64,000 bases of DNA, taken from contig JADJTD010000001.1 in assembly GCA_016711345.1 (NCBI GenBank), forward strand, positions 2,418,001 through 2,482,000. The letters run 5' to 3'. This DNA is from Chloracidobacterium sp. (GTDB lineage: Bacteria; Acidobacteriota; Blastocatellia; Pyrinomonadales; Pyrinomonadaceae). The translations under genes and the position numbers were made by a program. The number at the start of each line of letters is the position of its first letter. Positions within the stretch are counted from its first letter, which is position 1. Positions 1-8,141 of this stretch are shown here, one piece after another. Under the pieces are notes generated by a model. It made no database searches. It was given only the letters and a program-made list of their open reading frames with translations, and was not told where the DNA came from.

Positions 1-2
1 GG

Positions 3-422
3 TTCGGCGTGACAGTCCTACGAGGGGCCCGCAAACATTTCGCGTGGGGAGCGTTGTGGTCAGCATTCTTTATTCTCGGGGCGACTCACGTGTTGAATCC
101 TGACGAGTTTATCGTAAAGACTAATATTGCGCTTATGCAGCAAGGTAGGGATTTTGATGCAGGTTACAATTCGCAGTTGAGCGATGATGCTATTCCGGTG
201 CTGTTGGATTCCTTTGAAACCATTTCCGGCGACGATCAACTGTCAGTTATTCGCCGGATTGCCAGACGCTACTGTGAAAAGCAGGAAGAGGGCGACCTTC
301 GAAGTTGGAGTTATTCGCGTTGGTTAGCGCACGGGATGGTAAATTCAAACGAACAGTTGGTGGCCGAAATCGGAAACTGCCGTTCCGAGAGCTTTACTTA
401 CCCTAACCAAGATGATTTCTGA
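3..422 (+). CDS. DUF4173-like membrane protein, C-terminal fragment (5' cut by window)
   Basis: The reading frame is open to the left edge, so only the last ~140 residues of a longer protein are present. The visible part starts with a hydrophobic stretch (GALWSAFFILGATHVLNPD), then an NIAL(M) segment and the pattern LSDDAIPVLLDSF. These resemble the C-terminal end of DUF4173 integral membrane proteins, where a last helix is followed by a soluble tail. No catalytic residues are recognisable and the function of the family is unknown to me. The GTG at position 9 is probably internal, not the true start. The next gene converges from the right with about 9 bp between the stops. Confidence 0.55.
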   Translation, partial: FGVTVLRGARKHFAWGALWSAFFILGATHVLNPDEFIVKTNIALMQQGRDFDAGYNSQLSDDAIPVLLDSFETISGDDQLSVIRRIARRYCEKQEEGDLRSWSYSRWLAHGMVNSNEQLVAEIGNCRSESFTYPNQDDF

Positions 423-431
423 AGCAGTGGA

Positions 432-1211
432 TCAATCATAATACGGGCCGGCCTCAATTATCTTCATGCGCCTGTTTATTCGGACTATACGCACATCAAA
501 CGCGGGAAATATCAATATGTCGATATACTTTGTTCCTTGTGGCAAGCCATTGCAATCCGCATCGCATTCGAATGTCCTAGGCTTAAAAAAGGGATGGTAT
601 CGCTTTCCCCAGTCTGCGAGCGATTCGCGAAGCTGCGAGGTGGGTTCGCTTCCTAACCGATTGACGTGTTTTCGAAGCGGTAGAGATGCCATCTCCCAAG
701 TCTCAGTCATGCTTCGCACTTGTTCGACACTTTCAAGATTTTGAAAATTGAGGTCGTTGTTCATTTTCATAAAAAAACGATTCTTGCGAAGAATTCGCCA
801 TACGTCGGCAGGAAACTCCTTCTCCAATGGGATACTGTCGTCGGACCTCGAAGAATGTTTACTGTAAATGTATATTGTGCTTAGATAATTCCAATTAAAG
901 AATGCAACATAGAAGCGCGTCAAGGATTTACTATCGAGTTTTCTTGCCACGTCCGTCTTCATAAAGAGATACTGATCGCTTTCGAATCCAATCAAAGAGT
1001 TCGCCATAAAATTATCCGCAAAAAATTCGGAGATCAAGGGTTTTACATCTTTGGTTTGCTTGAGACGGCGGGAGAATGCGCGTGCTAGTTTGATGGCGTC
1101 GGCTTCATCCTTATTCGTTGTTTGAGCGGCGTTCGAAACAACATTTCCTACGAGAAGCAATGCAGTAAAAAGGAAGACTTTAGAGCGTATCATCATCAGT
1201 AATAATATCAT
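432..1211 (-). CDS. Secreted hypothetical protein
   Basis: A 259-residue protein with an N-terminal signal-like segment (IRSKVFLFTALLLVGNVVS followed by a small-residue region) and no further hydrophobic helices, so it is probably exported to the periplasm or surface. The initiation site is uncertain: methionines at residues 1, 6 and 7 are all close to the signal core. The body is mixed alpha/beta in character, with paired cysteines near residues 217-221 (CDADC) that could form a disulphide. I do not recognise the family. It converges on the gene to its left and is divergent from the XerD-like gene on its right, with about 150 bp between the two starts. Confidence 0.5.
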   Translation of the reverse strand: MILLLMMIRSKVFLFTALLLVGNVVSNAAQTTNKDEADAIKLARAFSRRLKQTKDVKPLISEFFADNFMANSLIGFESDQYLFMKTDVARKLDSKSLTRFYVAFFNWNYLSTIYIYSKHSSRSDDSIPLEKEFPADVWRILRKNRFFMKMNNDLNFQNLESVEQVRSMTETWEMASLPLRKHVNRLGSEPTSQLRESLADWGKRYHPFFKPRTFECDADCNGLPQGTKYIDILIFPAFDVRIVRINRRMKIIEAGPYYD

Positions 1212-1359
1212 CGACTAATCAATGCCGCTTGCCTTGCAATGCTAGAATAGCGGTTTTCCTTGCTTTTTCAATGATTTATCTTTTAGTATTTAGCCAATCG
1301 AGGTCGTCTGGTAAAATGGCCCTAACATCTTTACTTCCAATCGCTCGAAATATCTTCAA

Positions 1360-2256
1360 ATGCAAAATCCGTCGCATGAAAAGCGTAACCTGATCCGCGA
1401 ATATCTTTCTTATTGCCGTGTCGAAAAGGGCCTTGCTGCGAATTCGATTGAGAGTTACGGAACTGATCTTGCGCGGCTAGGCGACTGGTCGGGAAAGAAT
1501 GGCTTTGATCTCATGACTCTCACCCGGCAGGACCTTCGCGAATGGCTGATCGATCTTGGGGCTGAAAAGTTGTCTGAGAACTCAAGACGGCGTCTTATCA
1601 GTGCGGTTCGCGGGTTTTACAAGTTTTTGATGTTCGACGGGCACATCAAAAATAACCCTGCCGAAGATCTCGTTGCTCCGCAAAAAGGTGTTTATCTGCC
1701 GCGGTTCCTAAATCAAACCGAGATCGAAATGCTGCTTGCGGCTCCTGATACTTCGACGGAAATTGGCCTTCGCGACCGCGCGATACTTGAAATAATGTAT
1801 GCTTCCGGTTTGCGTGTATCGGAGGCCGTAGATCTTAAGATTGGCAACATAGATATTGACCTTGGCATCGTCACAACCACCGGAAAAGGCAGTAAAACAC
1901 GGCGTGTGCCGGTCGGTTCGAGTGCCATTGAGTGGTTGAAAAGCTATCTTGTTTTGCGTCGAAAGAAGGAAAATATCGAGATCGACAATATTTTTGTCGG
2001 CGCAAACGGAAAACCGGTCACGCGGCAGATGATCCATGCATTTATCGTCGAATACGCCAAAAAATGCGACCTCGAAGGCGTTTCGCCGCACACTCTGCGC
2101 CATTCTTTTGCAACGCATTTAGTTCAAAACAGTGCCGACATACGCTCGGTGCAGCAGATGCTAGGCCACGCCGATATTTCGACGACACAGATATACACGC
2201 ACATCACGAACAAACAGCTCAAGGACAATTACAAACGCTTTCACCCGCGGTCGTGA
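1360..2256 (+). CDS. xerD: Tyrosine recombinase XerD-like
   Basis: A 298-residue tyrosine recombinase of the XerC/XerD type, which resolves chromosome dimers by strand exchange at dif sites. The N-terminal SAM-like DNA-binding domain covers residues ~8-100 and the catalytic domain ~115-295. The active-site set is complete: Arg152 (ASGLRVSEA), Lys in GKGSK (~176), His244 and Arg247 (HTLRHSF), His270 (LGHADI) and the nucleophile Tyr279 (TQIYTHI). Its length is typical of a Xer protein rather than a phage integrase. XerC and XerD cannot be separated with certainty by eye; the LGHADISTTQIYTHI stretch favours XerD. It stands alone, followed by a repeat-rich gene-free region. Confidence 0.88.
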   Translation: MQNPSHEKRNLIREYLSYCRVEKGLAANSIESYGTDLARLGDWSGKNGFDLMTLTRQDLREWLIDLGAEKLSENSRRRLISAVRGFYKFLMFDGHIKNNPAEDLVAPQKGVYLPRFLNQTEIEMLLAAPDTSTEIGLRDRAILEIMYASGLRVSEAVDLKIGNIDIDLGIVTTTGKGSKTRRVPVGSSAIEWLKSYLVLRRKKENIEIDNIFVGANGKPVTRQMIHAFIVEYAKKCDLEGVSPHTLRHSFATHLVQNSADIRSVQQMLGHADISTTQIYTHITNKQLKDNYKRFHPRS

Positions 2257-2610
2257 ATAGTTTGAAGACTTTGAAGTGGCCGTTTCGCTAGATCCAATCG
2301 ATTCGGTTGACGAGATTTACTCTAGCGGAAGCGAAAATCTCAGCGACGCTGCGGTGGCCGATTGAAAACAGGTCCGTGGCAAATTTGCAAGAAAATACCG
2401 TCTTTAAAGATGGTTTTTTTGGGGGATTCTCCGATATCTTTCCAAAAGTCTCCATTGCAAACAAAGGCATTCCGTGGCCGGCGGTGGTTGTCGAGGCGGC
2501 TGTTTTGCGGGCGAGGCGGCGAAATCGGCGGAGCTGACTGGTGGTCGACTAGTGGAAATCGCAAAAAACGACGTTTTTAAAGCCGGAATTGTCTTAAATA
2601 TAAAATTTTT

Positions 2611-2690
2611 CCGATGGCTTTTTGGGTGTCTCCGATGGCTTTTTAGGGGTCAGCGATGGCTTTTTGGAGTCAGTAGATGGCTTTTTTTCT
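2611..2690. repeat. 21-bp periodic tandem repeat, GATGGCTTTTT family, copy A
   Basis: The core GATGGCTTTTT recurs with the G at 2613, 2634, 2655 and 2676, an exact 21-bp spacing, with variable 6-10 bp linkers. The same motif with the same period occurs near 55526-55600 (same orientation) and 29168-29233 (opposite orientation, with a variant core). Confidence 0.85.
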
Positions 2691-2946
2691 CTAGTTATCA
2701 GATAAGCCCTTACAGATCATATAGTTAGCTTGGTAACACGGCCTTTTGAAAGCGAGGCGATCTCTCTCGTCTTCCATTCACGCTGTCGTCAACTGCATCA
2801 ATGGTTATCGGCTTTATTTCACTAGCCGCAAACGTGAATAATCGCGGTTCACTTAAGTTGAATGCAACGCCCTACGGTCGGCAGCGGTTATTTACTACAA
2901 AAACGAAGGCCTCGAGCGGGAATTAAGAATTTAGGGTAAATCCGAC

Positions 2947-2975
2947 TTGCAACTTGCTTTTTGTTTATATATCAT
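2947..2975 (+). promoter_or_regulatory. Putative sigma70-type promoter of the tRNA-tuf cluster
   Basis: TTGCAA (2947-2952), a 17-bp spacer and TATCAT (2970-2975) lie 55 bp before the first tRNA. Placement and spacing fit a housekeeping promoter; there is no experimental support. Confidence 0.4.
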
Positions 2976-3030
2976 TGGAAATTTGCTAATTGGCTCGAAA
3001 AGTCGGCTGTAGCATTTATAAATAGATCAC

Positions 3031-3118
3031 GCATGGGTGGTCGAGCGGTCAAAGGCAACGGGCTGTAAACCCGTCGGATTAATTTCCTACGTAGGTTCAA
3101 ATCCTACCCCATGCACCA
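3031..3118 (+). tRNA. tRNA-Tyr(GTA)
   Basis: Acceptor arms GCATGGG/CCCATGC pair, discriminator A and CCA are encoded. The anticodon stem is ACGGG/CCCGT around loop CTGTAAA, giving anticodon GTA. A long variable arm is present, as expected for a class II bacterial tRNA-Tyr. It is the first of three tRNAs before tuf. Confidence 0.95.
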
Positions 3119-3123
3119 GTTAG

Positions 3124-3226
3124 GCGATTTTAGATTGCCGATTTTAGATTTTGGATCATAAGAAATTGTTGAGGGAATTGCCTTCTTAGGGTAATCCAAC
3201 ATCGTATTTCTAAAATCCAAAATCGG
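3124..3226. repeat. Inverted repeat between tRNA-Tyr and tRNA-Gly
   Basis: Left arm 3138-3156 (CCGATTTTAGATTTTGGAT) is nearly the reverse complement of the right arm ending at 3226 (TCTAAAATCCAAAATCGG), with about 50 bp between. A related half-arm (TCTAAAATCCAAAAT) recurs just before the gene at 32069, so this looks like a dispersed hairpin repeat. Confidence 0.7.
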
Positions 3227-3229
3227 TAT

Positions 3230-3304
3230 GCGGGAGTAGCTCAATGGTAGAGCGTCAGCCTTCCAAGCTGAATGTTGCGAGTTCGAGTCTCGTCTCCCGC
3301 TCCA
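3230..3304 (+). tRNA. tRNA-Gly(TCC)
   Basis: Acceptor arms GCGGGAG/CTCCCGC, discriminator T, encoded CCA. Anticodon stem CAGC/GCTG with loop CTTCCAA gives TCC. The T-arm carries GTTCGAGTC. Confidence 0.95.
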
Positions 3305-3335
3305 GTTATTTGTCAGGCGAGACGCACTAGAACCG

Positions 3336-3410
<75 letters not shown>

Positions 3411-3456
3411 GTTATTATTTAGTTTATTTGATTACTTTAGGGGAAGAGATAAAGAG

Positions 3457-4644
3457 ATGAGCAAGGAAAAATTCGATCGCAGTAAGCCGCACGTGAACAT
3501 TGGGACAATCGGGCACGTGGATCACGGCAAGACGACATTGACGGCAGCAATAACAAAGGTGATGTCAAAGCATAACGCTAAGATGACGTTCCGGTCGTTT
3601 GACTCGATCGACAACGCACCTGAGGAAAAGGCTCGTGGTATTACGATTGCGACTTCGCACGTTGAGTATGAAACGGCTAACCGCCATTACGCCCACGTCG
3701 ACTGCCCGGGCCACGCCGACTATGTCAAGAACATGATCACAGGAGCCGCCCAGATGGACGGAGCTATTCTCGTTGTCGCAGCGACGGACGGCCCGATGCC
3801 GCAGACACGCGAGCACATCCTTCTCGGCCGTCAGGTTGGTATCCCGACGATGGTCGTCTTTATGAACAAAGCGGACATGGTCGACGACGCGGAACTGCTC
3901 GAGCTCGTCGAGATGGAGATCCGCGAGCTGCTTAGCTCGTACGAGTATCCGGGCGACGACATTCCTGTCATTCAGGGTTCTGCTCTGAAAGCCCTCGAAG
4001 GCGATGCCGCTTGGGAGCCGAAGATCGACGAGCTGATGCAGGCGGTAGATGATTTCATTCCGACGCCTGCACGCGAGACGGACAAGCCGTTCCTGATGCC
4101 GGTGGAAGATATCTTCACCATTCAAGGACGCGGTACGGTTGCGACCGGAAGAATTGAACGAGGCACGATCAACGTCAACGACCCTGTCGAGATCGTCGGT
4201 ATCAAAGAGACGAGAAACTCGGTCTGCACAGGCGTCGAAATGTTCAAGAAGCTGCTCGACAGCGGGATGGCAGGCGACAACGTCGGACTGCTGCTTCGTG
4301 GTGTTGAGCGAAAAGAGATCGAACGCGGACAGGTGATCGTTAAGCCGGGTTCGATCACGCCGCACACTAAGTTCAAGGCCGAGGCATACGTTTTGACCAA
4401 AGAAGAAGGCGGACGACACACACCGTTCTTTACAGGCTACCGCCCGCAGTTCTACTTTAGAACAACGGACGTAACGGGCGTTGCACACCTTCCGGCAGGA
4501 GTCGAGATGGTGATGCCGGGCGACAACATACAGATGGAGATCGAGCTCATCGCTCCGATCGCCATGGAAAAAGGCCTCCGCTTTGCTATCCGCGAAGGCG
4601 GCCGCACGGTTGGTGCCGGAACAGTGTCCGAGGTCGTGGAATAA
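3457..4644 (+). CDS. tuf: Translation elongation factor Tu
   Basis: A 395-residue GTPase that carries aminoacyl-tRNA to the ribosomal A site. The G1 motif GHVDHGKT is at ~19-26, DCPGHADY at ~81 and NKAD at ~136; domain 2 begins near RGTVATGR and domain 3 near residue 300. Length and sequence are those of a standard bacterial EF-Tu. The start is fixed by the conserved MSKEKFDRSKPHVNIGTIG terminus and by GGGGAAGAG about 10 bp upstream. It is probably co-transcribed with the three tRNAs before it and with rpmG after it; a stable hairpin separates tuf from rpmG. This is the only tuf copy in the window. Confidence 0.98.
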   Translation: MSKEKFDRSKPHVNIGTIGHVDHGKTTLTAAITKVMSKHNAKMTFRSFDSIDNAPEEKARGITIATSHVEYETANRHYAHVDCPGHADYVKNMITGAAQMDGAILVVAATDGPMPQTREHILLGRQVGIPTMVVFMNKADMVDDAELLELVEMEIRELLSSYEYPGDDIPVIQGSALKALEGDAAWEPKIDELMQAVDDFIPTPARETDKPFLMPVEDIFTIQGRGTVATGRIERGTINVNDPVEIVGIKETRNSVCTGVEMFKKLLDSGMAGDNVGLLLRGVERKEIERGQVIVKPGSITPHTKFKAEAYVLTKEEGGRHTPFFTGYRPQFYFRTTDVTGVAHLPAGVEMVMPGDNIQMEIELIAPIAMEKGLRFAIREGGRTVGAGTVSEVVE

Positions 4645-4680
4645 CAGTTTAGAGTTGCGCCTTCGGGCGTGTTTCGCACA

Positions 4681-4703
4681 GAGTTACGCTTACAGCGTAG
4701 CTC
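4681..4703 (+). promoter_or_regulatory. Hairpin between tuf and rpmG
   Basis: GAGTTACGCT and AGCGTAGCTC pair over 10 bp (one G-U) around a 3-nt loop. There is no following T-run, so it is more likely an mRNA processing or stability hairpin than a terminator. Confidence 0.5.
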
Positions 4704-4718
4704 TGAATGAGGAAAGAA

Positions 4719-4871
4719 ATGCCGAGAGATAATATAATTTTACAGTGCACCGAGTGCAAAGAGCGTAATTACGTGACGACAAAGAATAAAAAGAACACGC
4801 CTAATAGGCTTGAGCTTAAGAAATTTTGCCGTCGCTGCCGTTGCCACCGAGTTCACAGAGAAAACAAATAA
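4719..4871 (+). CDS. rpmG: 50S ribosomal protein L33
   Basis: A 50-residue protein beginning MPRDNIILQCTECKERNYVT and containing KNKKNTPNRLELKKFC. Two CxxC pairs (Cys10/Cys13 and Cys43/Cys46) are intact, so this is the zinc-binding form of L33. AGGAAAG lies just before the ATG. Its place between tuf and tRNA-Trp/secE is conserved in many bacteria. Being short it is easily missed, but sequence and context are decisive. Confidence 0.95.
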   Translation: MPRDNIILQCTECKERNYVTTKNKKNTPNRLELKKFCRRCRCHRVHRENK

Positions 4872-4955
4872 GTTGTGAGTTCTGAGAGTTTGAAGAGTTC
4901 AGAGAGTAAAGATCTTACTCACAACTCTCCAAACTCCGCACTCGTAACTATTTAA

Positions 4956-5031
4956 AGGGGTATGGTGTCAATGGTTAGCATGGAGGTCTCCAAAACCTTA
5001 GGTGCGGGTTCGAGTCCTGCTACCCCTGCCA
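4956..5031 (+). tRNA. tRNA-Trp(CCA)
   Basis: Acceptor arms AGGGGTA/TACCCCT, discriminator G, encoded CCA. Anticodon loop CTCCAAA gives CCA. Its location between rpmG and secE matches the common bacterial order. Confidence 0.95.
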
Positions 5032-5067
5032 TATTGAGATTTAGGAGAGCTATTAGGAGATAGATAC

Positions 5068-5298
5068 GTGTCAGAAGCAGTAGCAAAACAGAAAGAAGGC
5101 ATTGGCGAGTTTATTACCAAAACACGCGCCGAGTTGGATAAGACCACGTTTCCTTCGTCAGATGATGTCAAGGGCACGACCATTATCGTAATTATCAACG
5201 TAATATTTTTTGCGGTGTATTTATTTCTTATCGATCAAGGCTGGGTTTACTTTGTAGAAGCTCTCACATGGGTGATCAATCAGATCGCCGGGGCTTAA
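5068..5298 (+). CDS. secE: Preprotein translocase subunit SecE
   Basis: A 76-residue inner-membrane subunit of the SecYEG channel. The first ~45 residues form the cytoplasmic amphipathic region (GEFITKTRAELDKTTFPSSD, resembling the conserved E-L-x-K-x-x-x-P pattern), followed by one transmembrane helix (TTIIVIINVIFFAVYLFLI). The start is GTG with AGGAGA about 9 bp upstream; there is no in-frame ATG that keeps the conserved part. This is the short single-helix form usual outside enterobacteria. nusG follows 11 bp after the stop. Confidence 0.95.
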   Translation: MSEAVAKQKEGIGEFITKTRAELDKTTFPSSDDVKGTTIIVIINVIFFAVYLFLIDQGWVYFVEALTWVINQIAGA

Positions 5299-5309
5299 GG
5301 ATATTTGAG

Positions 5310-5870
5310 ATGAAGCAGTGGTATTTTATCCACACTTATTCGGGGCATGAGAACAAGGTCGTTGAGAGCCTGCACGCGAGAATTCGCGATATGGAGCTCA
5401 CCGAACAGATAACCGAAGTTTTGCTGCCGAAAGAAAAGGTCGTCGAGATGCGCGGCAACAAGGAGTATGTCTCAGAACGAATGTTCTATCCAGGCTACGT
5501 GCTTGTCGAGATCGAGTGCGGAGACAATAAAAAACCGCCTGATAACGTGTTTCACGCGATCAAATCGACTCCGAAGGTGACCGGGTTTTTGGGTGGTAAA
5601 GACCCAACTCCGCTAACGCAGGAAGAAGTTGATCAGATCGTCCGAAATATTGAGGTCGCGACCGAAAAGCCGAAACCGAAGTTTACTTACGAGGTCGGCG
5701 AGGTCGTGAGGATCAAATCGGGCCCATTCGCCAGCTTTACCGGCAAGGTCGAAGAGGTCAACGAGGACAAGAGCACGCTCAAGGTCTCGATCACCATTTT
5801 TGGGCGTTCAACGCCTTATGAACTGAGTTTCTTAGAGGTTGAAAAGGTTACTTTTGCAGAAGAAGAATAA
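5310..5870 (+). CDS. nusG: Transcription termination/antitermination factor NusG
   Basis: A 186-residue protein that binds RNA polymerase and couples it to Rho or the ribosome. The NGN domain (residues 1-~125) starts MKQWYFIHTYSGHENKV and contains VLLPKEKVVEMR and FYPGYVLVEI; the KOW domain (VGEVVRIKSGPFASFTGKVE) spans ~130-185. The frame is open further upstream into secE, but MKQWYFIHTYSG matches the family start and lies just after the secE stop. NusG and SecE are co-encoded in most bacteria. Confidence 0.97.
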   Translation: MKQWYFIHTYSGHENKVVESLHARIRDMELTEQITEVLLPKEKVVEMRGNKEYVSERMFYPGYVLVEIECGDNKKPPDNVFHAIKSTPKVTGFLGGKDPTPLTQEEVDQIVRNIEVATEKPKPKFTYEVGEVVRIKSGPFASFTGKVEEVNEDKSTLKVSITIFGRSTPYELSFLEVEKVTFAEEE

Positions 5871-5905
5871 ATGAGGACATTCCCGCAAGGGATCGTTAAT
5901 CGAAA

Positions 5906-6331
5906 ATGGCAAAGAAGATAGAAGGTTACATTAAGTTACAGATTCCCGCCGGCAAGGCGAATCCGGCGCCGCCGATCGGCCCGGCACTTGGCCAACACGG
6001 CGTGAATATCATGGAGTTTTGCAAGGCGTTCAACGCCAAGACGCAAAACGACGATCCGGATATGAAAATTCCGGTCGTGATCACGGTTTATGCGGATCGC
6101 TCGTTCTCATTCGAAACGAAAACGCCGCCCGCAGCCGATCTTTTGAGAAAGGCTTCGGGAATCGCAAAGGGTTCGGGAAAAGCAAACCGTGAAAAAGTCG
6201 GCTCTATCTCAAAATCGAAGATCGAAGAGATCGCCAAGCTAAAAATGGTCGATCTCAACACGTCTGACCTCGCCGCCGCAATGCGGACCATCGAGGGAAC
6301 GGCAAAATCGATGGGTTTGACAATTGATTAA
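5906..6331 (+). CDS. rplK: 50S ribosomal protein L11
   Basis: A 141-residue protein of the GTPase-associated centre. It begins MAKKIEGYIKLQIPAGKANP and has PPIGPALGQHGVNIMEFCKAFN, the proline-rich region that contacts thiostrepton-type antibiotics, then the C-terminal rRNA-binding domain (residues ~75-141). Its length is exactly that of the family. It lies 35 bp after nusG and 83 bp before rplA. Confidence 0.98.
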   Translation: MAKKIEGYIKLQIPAGKANPAPPIGPALGQHGVNIMEFCKAFNAKTQNDDPDMKIPVVITVYADRSFSFETKTPPAADLLRKASGIAKGSGKANREKVGSISKSKIEEIAKLKMVDLNTSDLAAAMRTIEGTAKSMGLTID

Positions 6332-6414
6332 CAGTTAAGTCTTATAGGACATATAAGTTCCATAAGTCTCATTAGGGAGAACGGCAAAGTCGTTCGTTAA
6401 TACCTGGAGGTAAA

Positions 6415-7107
6415 ATGAAAAGAGGAAAGAAATACCGCGCGGCTCTGGAAAAGATCGAGTCGGGCAAGAAGCACACGCTCGACGAAGCTGTCTCGAAACT
6501 AAAAGAGATAGCCTTCGCCAAATTCGACGAAACAGTTGAACTTACAATGTGGCTCGGCGTTGACCCGCGAAAAGCGGATCAGCTTGTCCGAGGCACTATT
6601 GTTCTGCCTCACGGCCTTGGCGGTACGGCGAAAAAGATCGTTGTTATCGCTCAAGGCGACAAGATCAAGGAAGCCGAAGATGCCGGTGCCGATATGGCAG
6701 GCGGCGACGATCTAGTAGAAAAGATCAAAGGCGGCTGGCTTGACTTTGATGCACTCATTGCGACGCCCGATATGATGGGCAAGGTCGGTCAGTTGGGCAA
6801 GGTGCTCGGTCCTCGAGGCCTGATGCCGAATCCAAAAACAGGAACGGTAACGATGGACGTGAAAACCGCCATCGAAGAGACGAAGGCCGGTAAGGTCGAA
6901 TATCGCGTCGATAAAACGGGCGTTATTCACTCACCTGTCGGCAAAGTATCATTTGATCAGGCAAAACTTGCGGAAAATACAAGGGTACTTATAACCGCAG
7001 TAATGAAGGCAAAGCCGACGACTGCGAAAGGCCGTTATCTGAAGAAAATAAACTTAGCTGCGACGATGAGCCCGGGCGTTATGCTCGATGAGCTTGCGTA
7101 CGCTTAA
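6415..7107 (+). CDS. rplA: 50S ribosomal protein L1
   Basis: A 230-residue protein forming the L1 stalk near the E site; in many bacteria it also represses its own rplK-rplA mRNA. Signature stretches are GKKYRAALEKI at the start, the central LGKVLGPRGLMPNPKTGTV (~residues 125-143) and AVMKAKPTTAKGRYLKK near the end. A strong ribosome site (CCTGGAGG) precedes the ATG. Length is typical. rplJ starts 20 bp downstream. Confidence 0.98.
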   Translation: MKRGKKYRAALEKIESGKKHTLDEAVSKLKEIAFAKFDETVELTMWLGVDPRKADQLVRGTIVLPHGLGGTAKKIVVIAQGDKIKEAEDAGADMAGGDDLVEKIKGGWLDFDALIATPDMMGKVGQLGKVLGPRGLMPNPKTGTVTMDVKTAIEETKAGKVEYRVDKTGVIHSPVGKVSFDQAKLAENTRVLITAVMKAKPTTAKGRYLKKINLAATMSPGVMLDELAYA

Positions 7108-7127
7108 GTGAGGAGCGAATTTAAGAA

Positions 7128-7931
7128 ATGAAAACAAGAGAGACAAAACAAAACGATTTAAACGCCCTCACTAAGTCGCTTGCTAATTCCACATCCGCGA
7201 TGGTCGTCAGCTTTACCAAGGTGACCGTAAACAAAGACCAGGAATTTCGAGCGCGACTTCGTGAAGCGGGCGCAAAGTATGAGGTTGTAAAAAATACCCT
7301 TGCTCGTATCGCCGTCAAAGGCACGCAGTTTGAGGAAACGACAGAGCATCTCAAAGGTGTCACGGCCATCGCGTGGACGGAAAATGATCCGGTAGTTCTT
7401 TCGAAAGCAATTTCGAAGTTCATGAAGGACAACGCCGACATCTACACGTTCAAGACGGGCGTTGTCGATGGCAAATTGGTGGACCTCACGCAGTTGACGA
7501 CGATAGCAAATCTGCCTTCGAAAGAAGAGCTTATTTCCAAGCTGTTGTTCGTTCTCAATGCACAAGCACAGCGTATCGTCACGGTCATTAACGCCGTACC
7601 GCGTGACTTGGCTATTGTGATCAAACAAATCGGCGACAAGGAAGATCGAGTCGCGGCCGCTCCTGCAGCCGAAGCAAAGACTGAAGCTCCAGCGGCGGCA
7701 CCTTCGGTTGCTGAAGAGGCGGCTCCTGCGGAATTAGAAGCTGAGGCTGAGGCTCCGGCTCCGTCAGTGGAAGAGGCGCCGGTCGTTGAGGCGGCTCTGG
7801 CAGAAGAGGCTCCAGTGGCTGAGGCTGCTGCTGAATCGGTTGAAGCTGCGCCTGTGGTGGAAACCGCAGAGGCCGCTGTTGAAGAGGATGATATTTTGGA
7901 ATTGCCTGCTGAGGAAAAAGCAGGCGAATAA
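7128..7931 (+). CDS. rplJ: 50S ribosomal protein L10 with long acidic Ala/Glu tail
   Basis: The first ~174 residues are an ordinary L10, the base of the L7/L12 stalk: an rRNA-binding N-domain (SMVVSFTKVTV-like, YEVVKNTLARIAVKGT) and the helix that docks L7/L12 dimers (~residues 135-174). Family members usually end near 165-180. This protein continues for about 93 residues in an Ala/Pro/Glu-rich, repetitive, very acidic tail ending ILELPAEEKAGE. The tail stays in frame with no stop and is followed by the stop at 7929, so it is a real extension unless there is a sequencing fault. Its composition resembles the L7/L12 hinge and archaeal stalk tails, but a role is only a guess. Confidence 0.95.
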   Translation: MKTRETKQNDLNALTKSLANSTSAMVVSFTKVTVNKDQEFRARLREAGAKYEVVKNTLARIAVKGTQFEETTEHLKGVTAIAWTENDPVVLSKAISKFMKDNADIYTFKTGVVDGKLVDLTQLTTIANLPSKEELISKLLFVLNAQAQRIVTVINAVPRDLAIVIKQIGDKEDRVAAAPAAEAKTEAPAAAPSVAEEAAPAELEAEAEAPAPSVEEAPVVEAALAEEAPVAEAAAESVEAAPVVETAEAAVEEDDILELPAEEKAGE

Positions 7932-8141
7932 TAAGTTTTTCGGGACCATTGTCTCGAATTTTGAAAGCCGATACTCAAGGTAAAACGGGCATCAAGGTTT
8001 GTCAGGCCAAGATGCTACGGGCTTAGAAAGATGAGGAGATGCAACCCGCGTCTTTCACCAAGTCCCTGGGTTCGAACGGCGAAATGGAGTAAATATTAAT
8101 TATTTGCTCACAATAGAACCCTAAATAGGAGATATAAGAAA

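Larger units (their letters stand above)
2257..3030. other. Gene-free repeat-bearing region upstream of the tRNA-tuf cluster
   Basis: About 770 bp without a convincing gene. Short open frames exist on both strands but have no recognisable domains or ribosome sites. The region carries a four-copy 21-bp-periodic repeat (2613-2690), and a sigma70-like promoter about 55 bp before tRNA-Tyr. The rest shows nothing I can name. Confidence 0.6.

Noticed and set aside
2288..2728. Several overlapping 60-84-codon frames after xerD
   Set aside because: They run through the 21-bp repeat on both strands and have no domain or start signal, so they are not genes.
3565..4488. A 307-codon open frame opposite tuf
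   Set aside because: Antisense shadow of EF-Tu without any recognisable feature.
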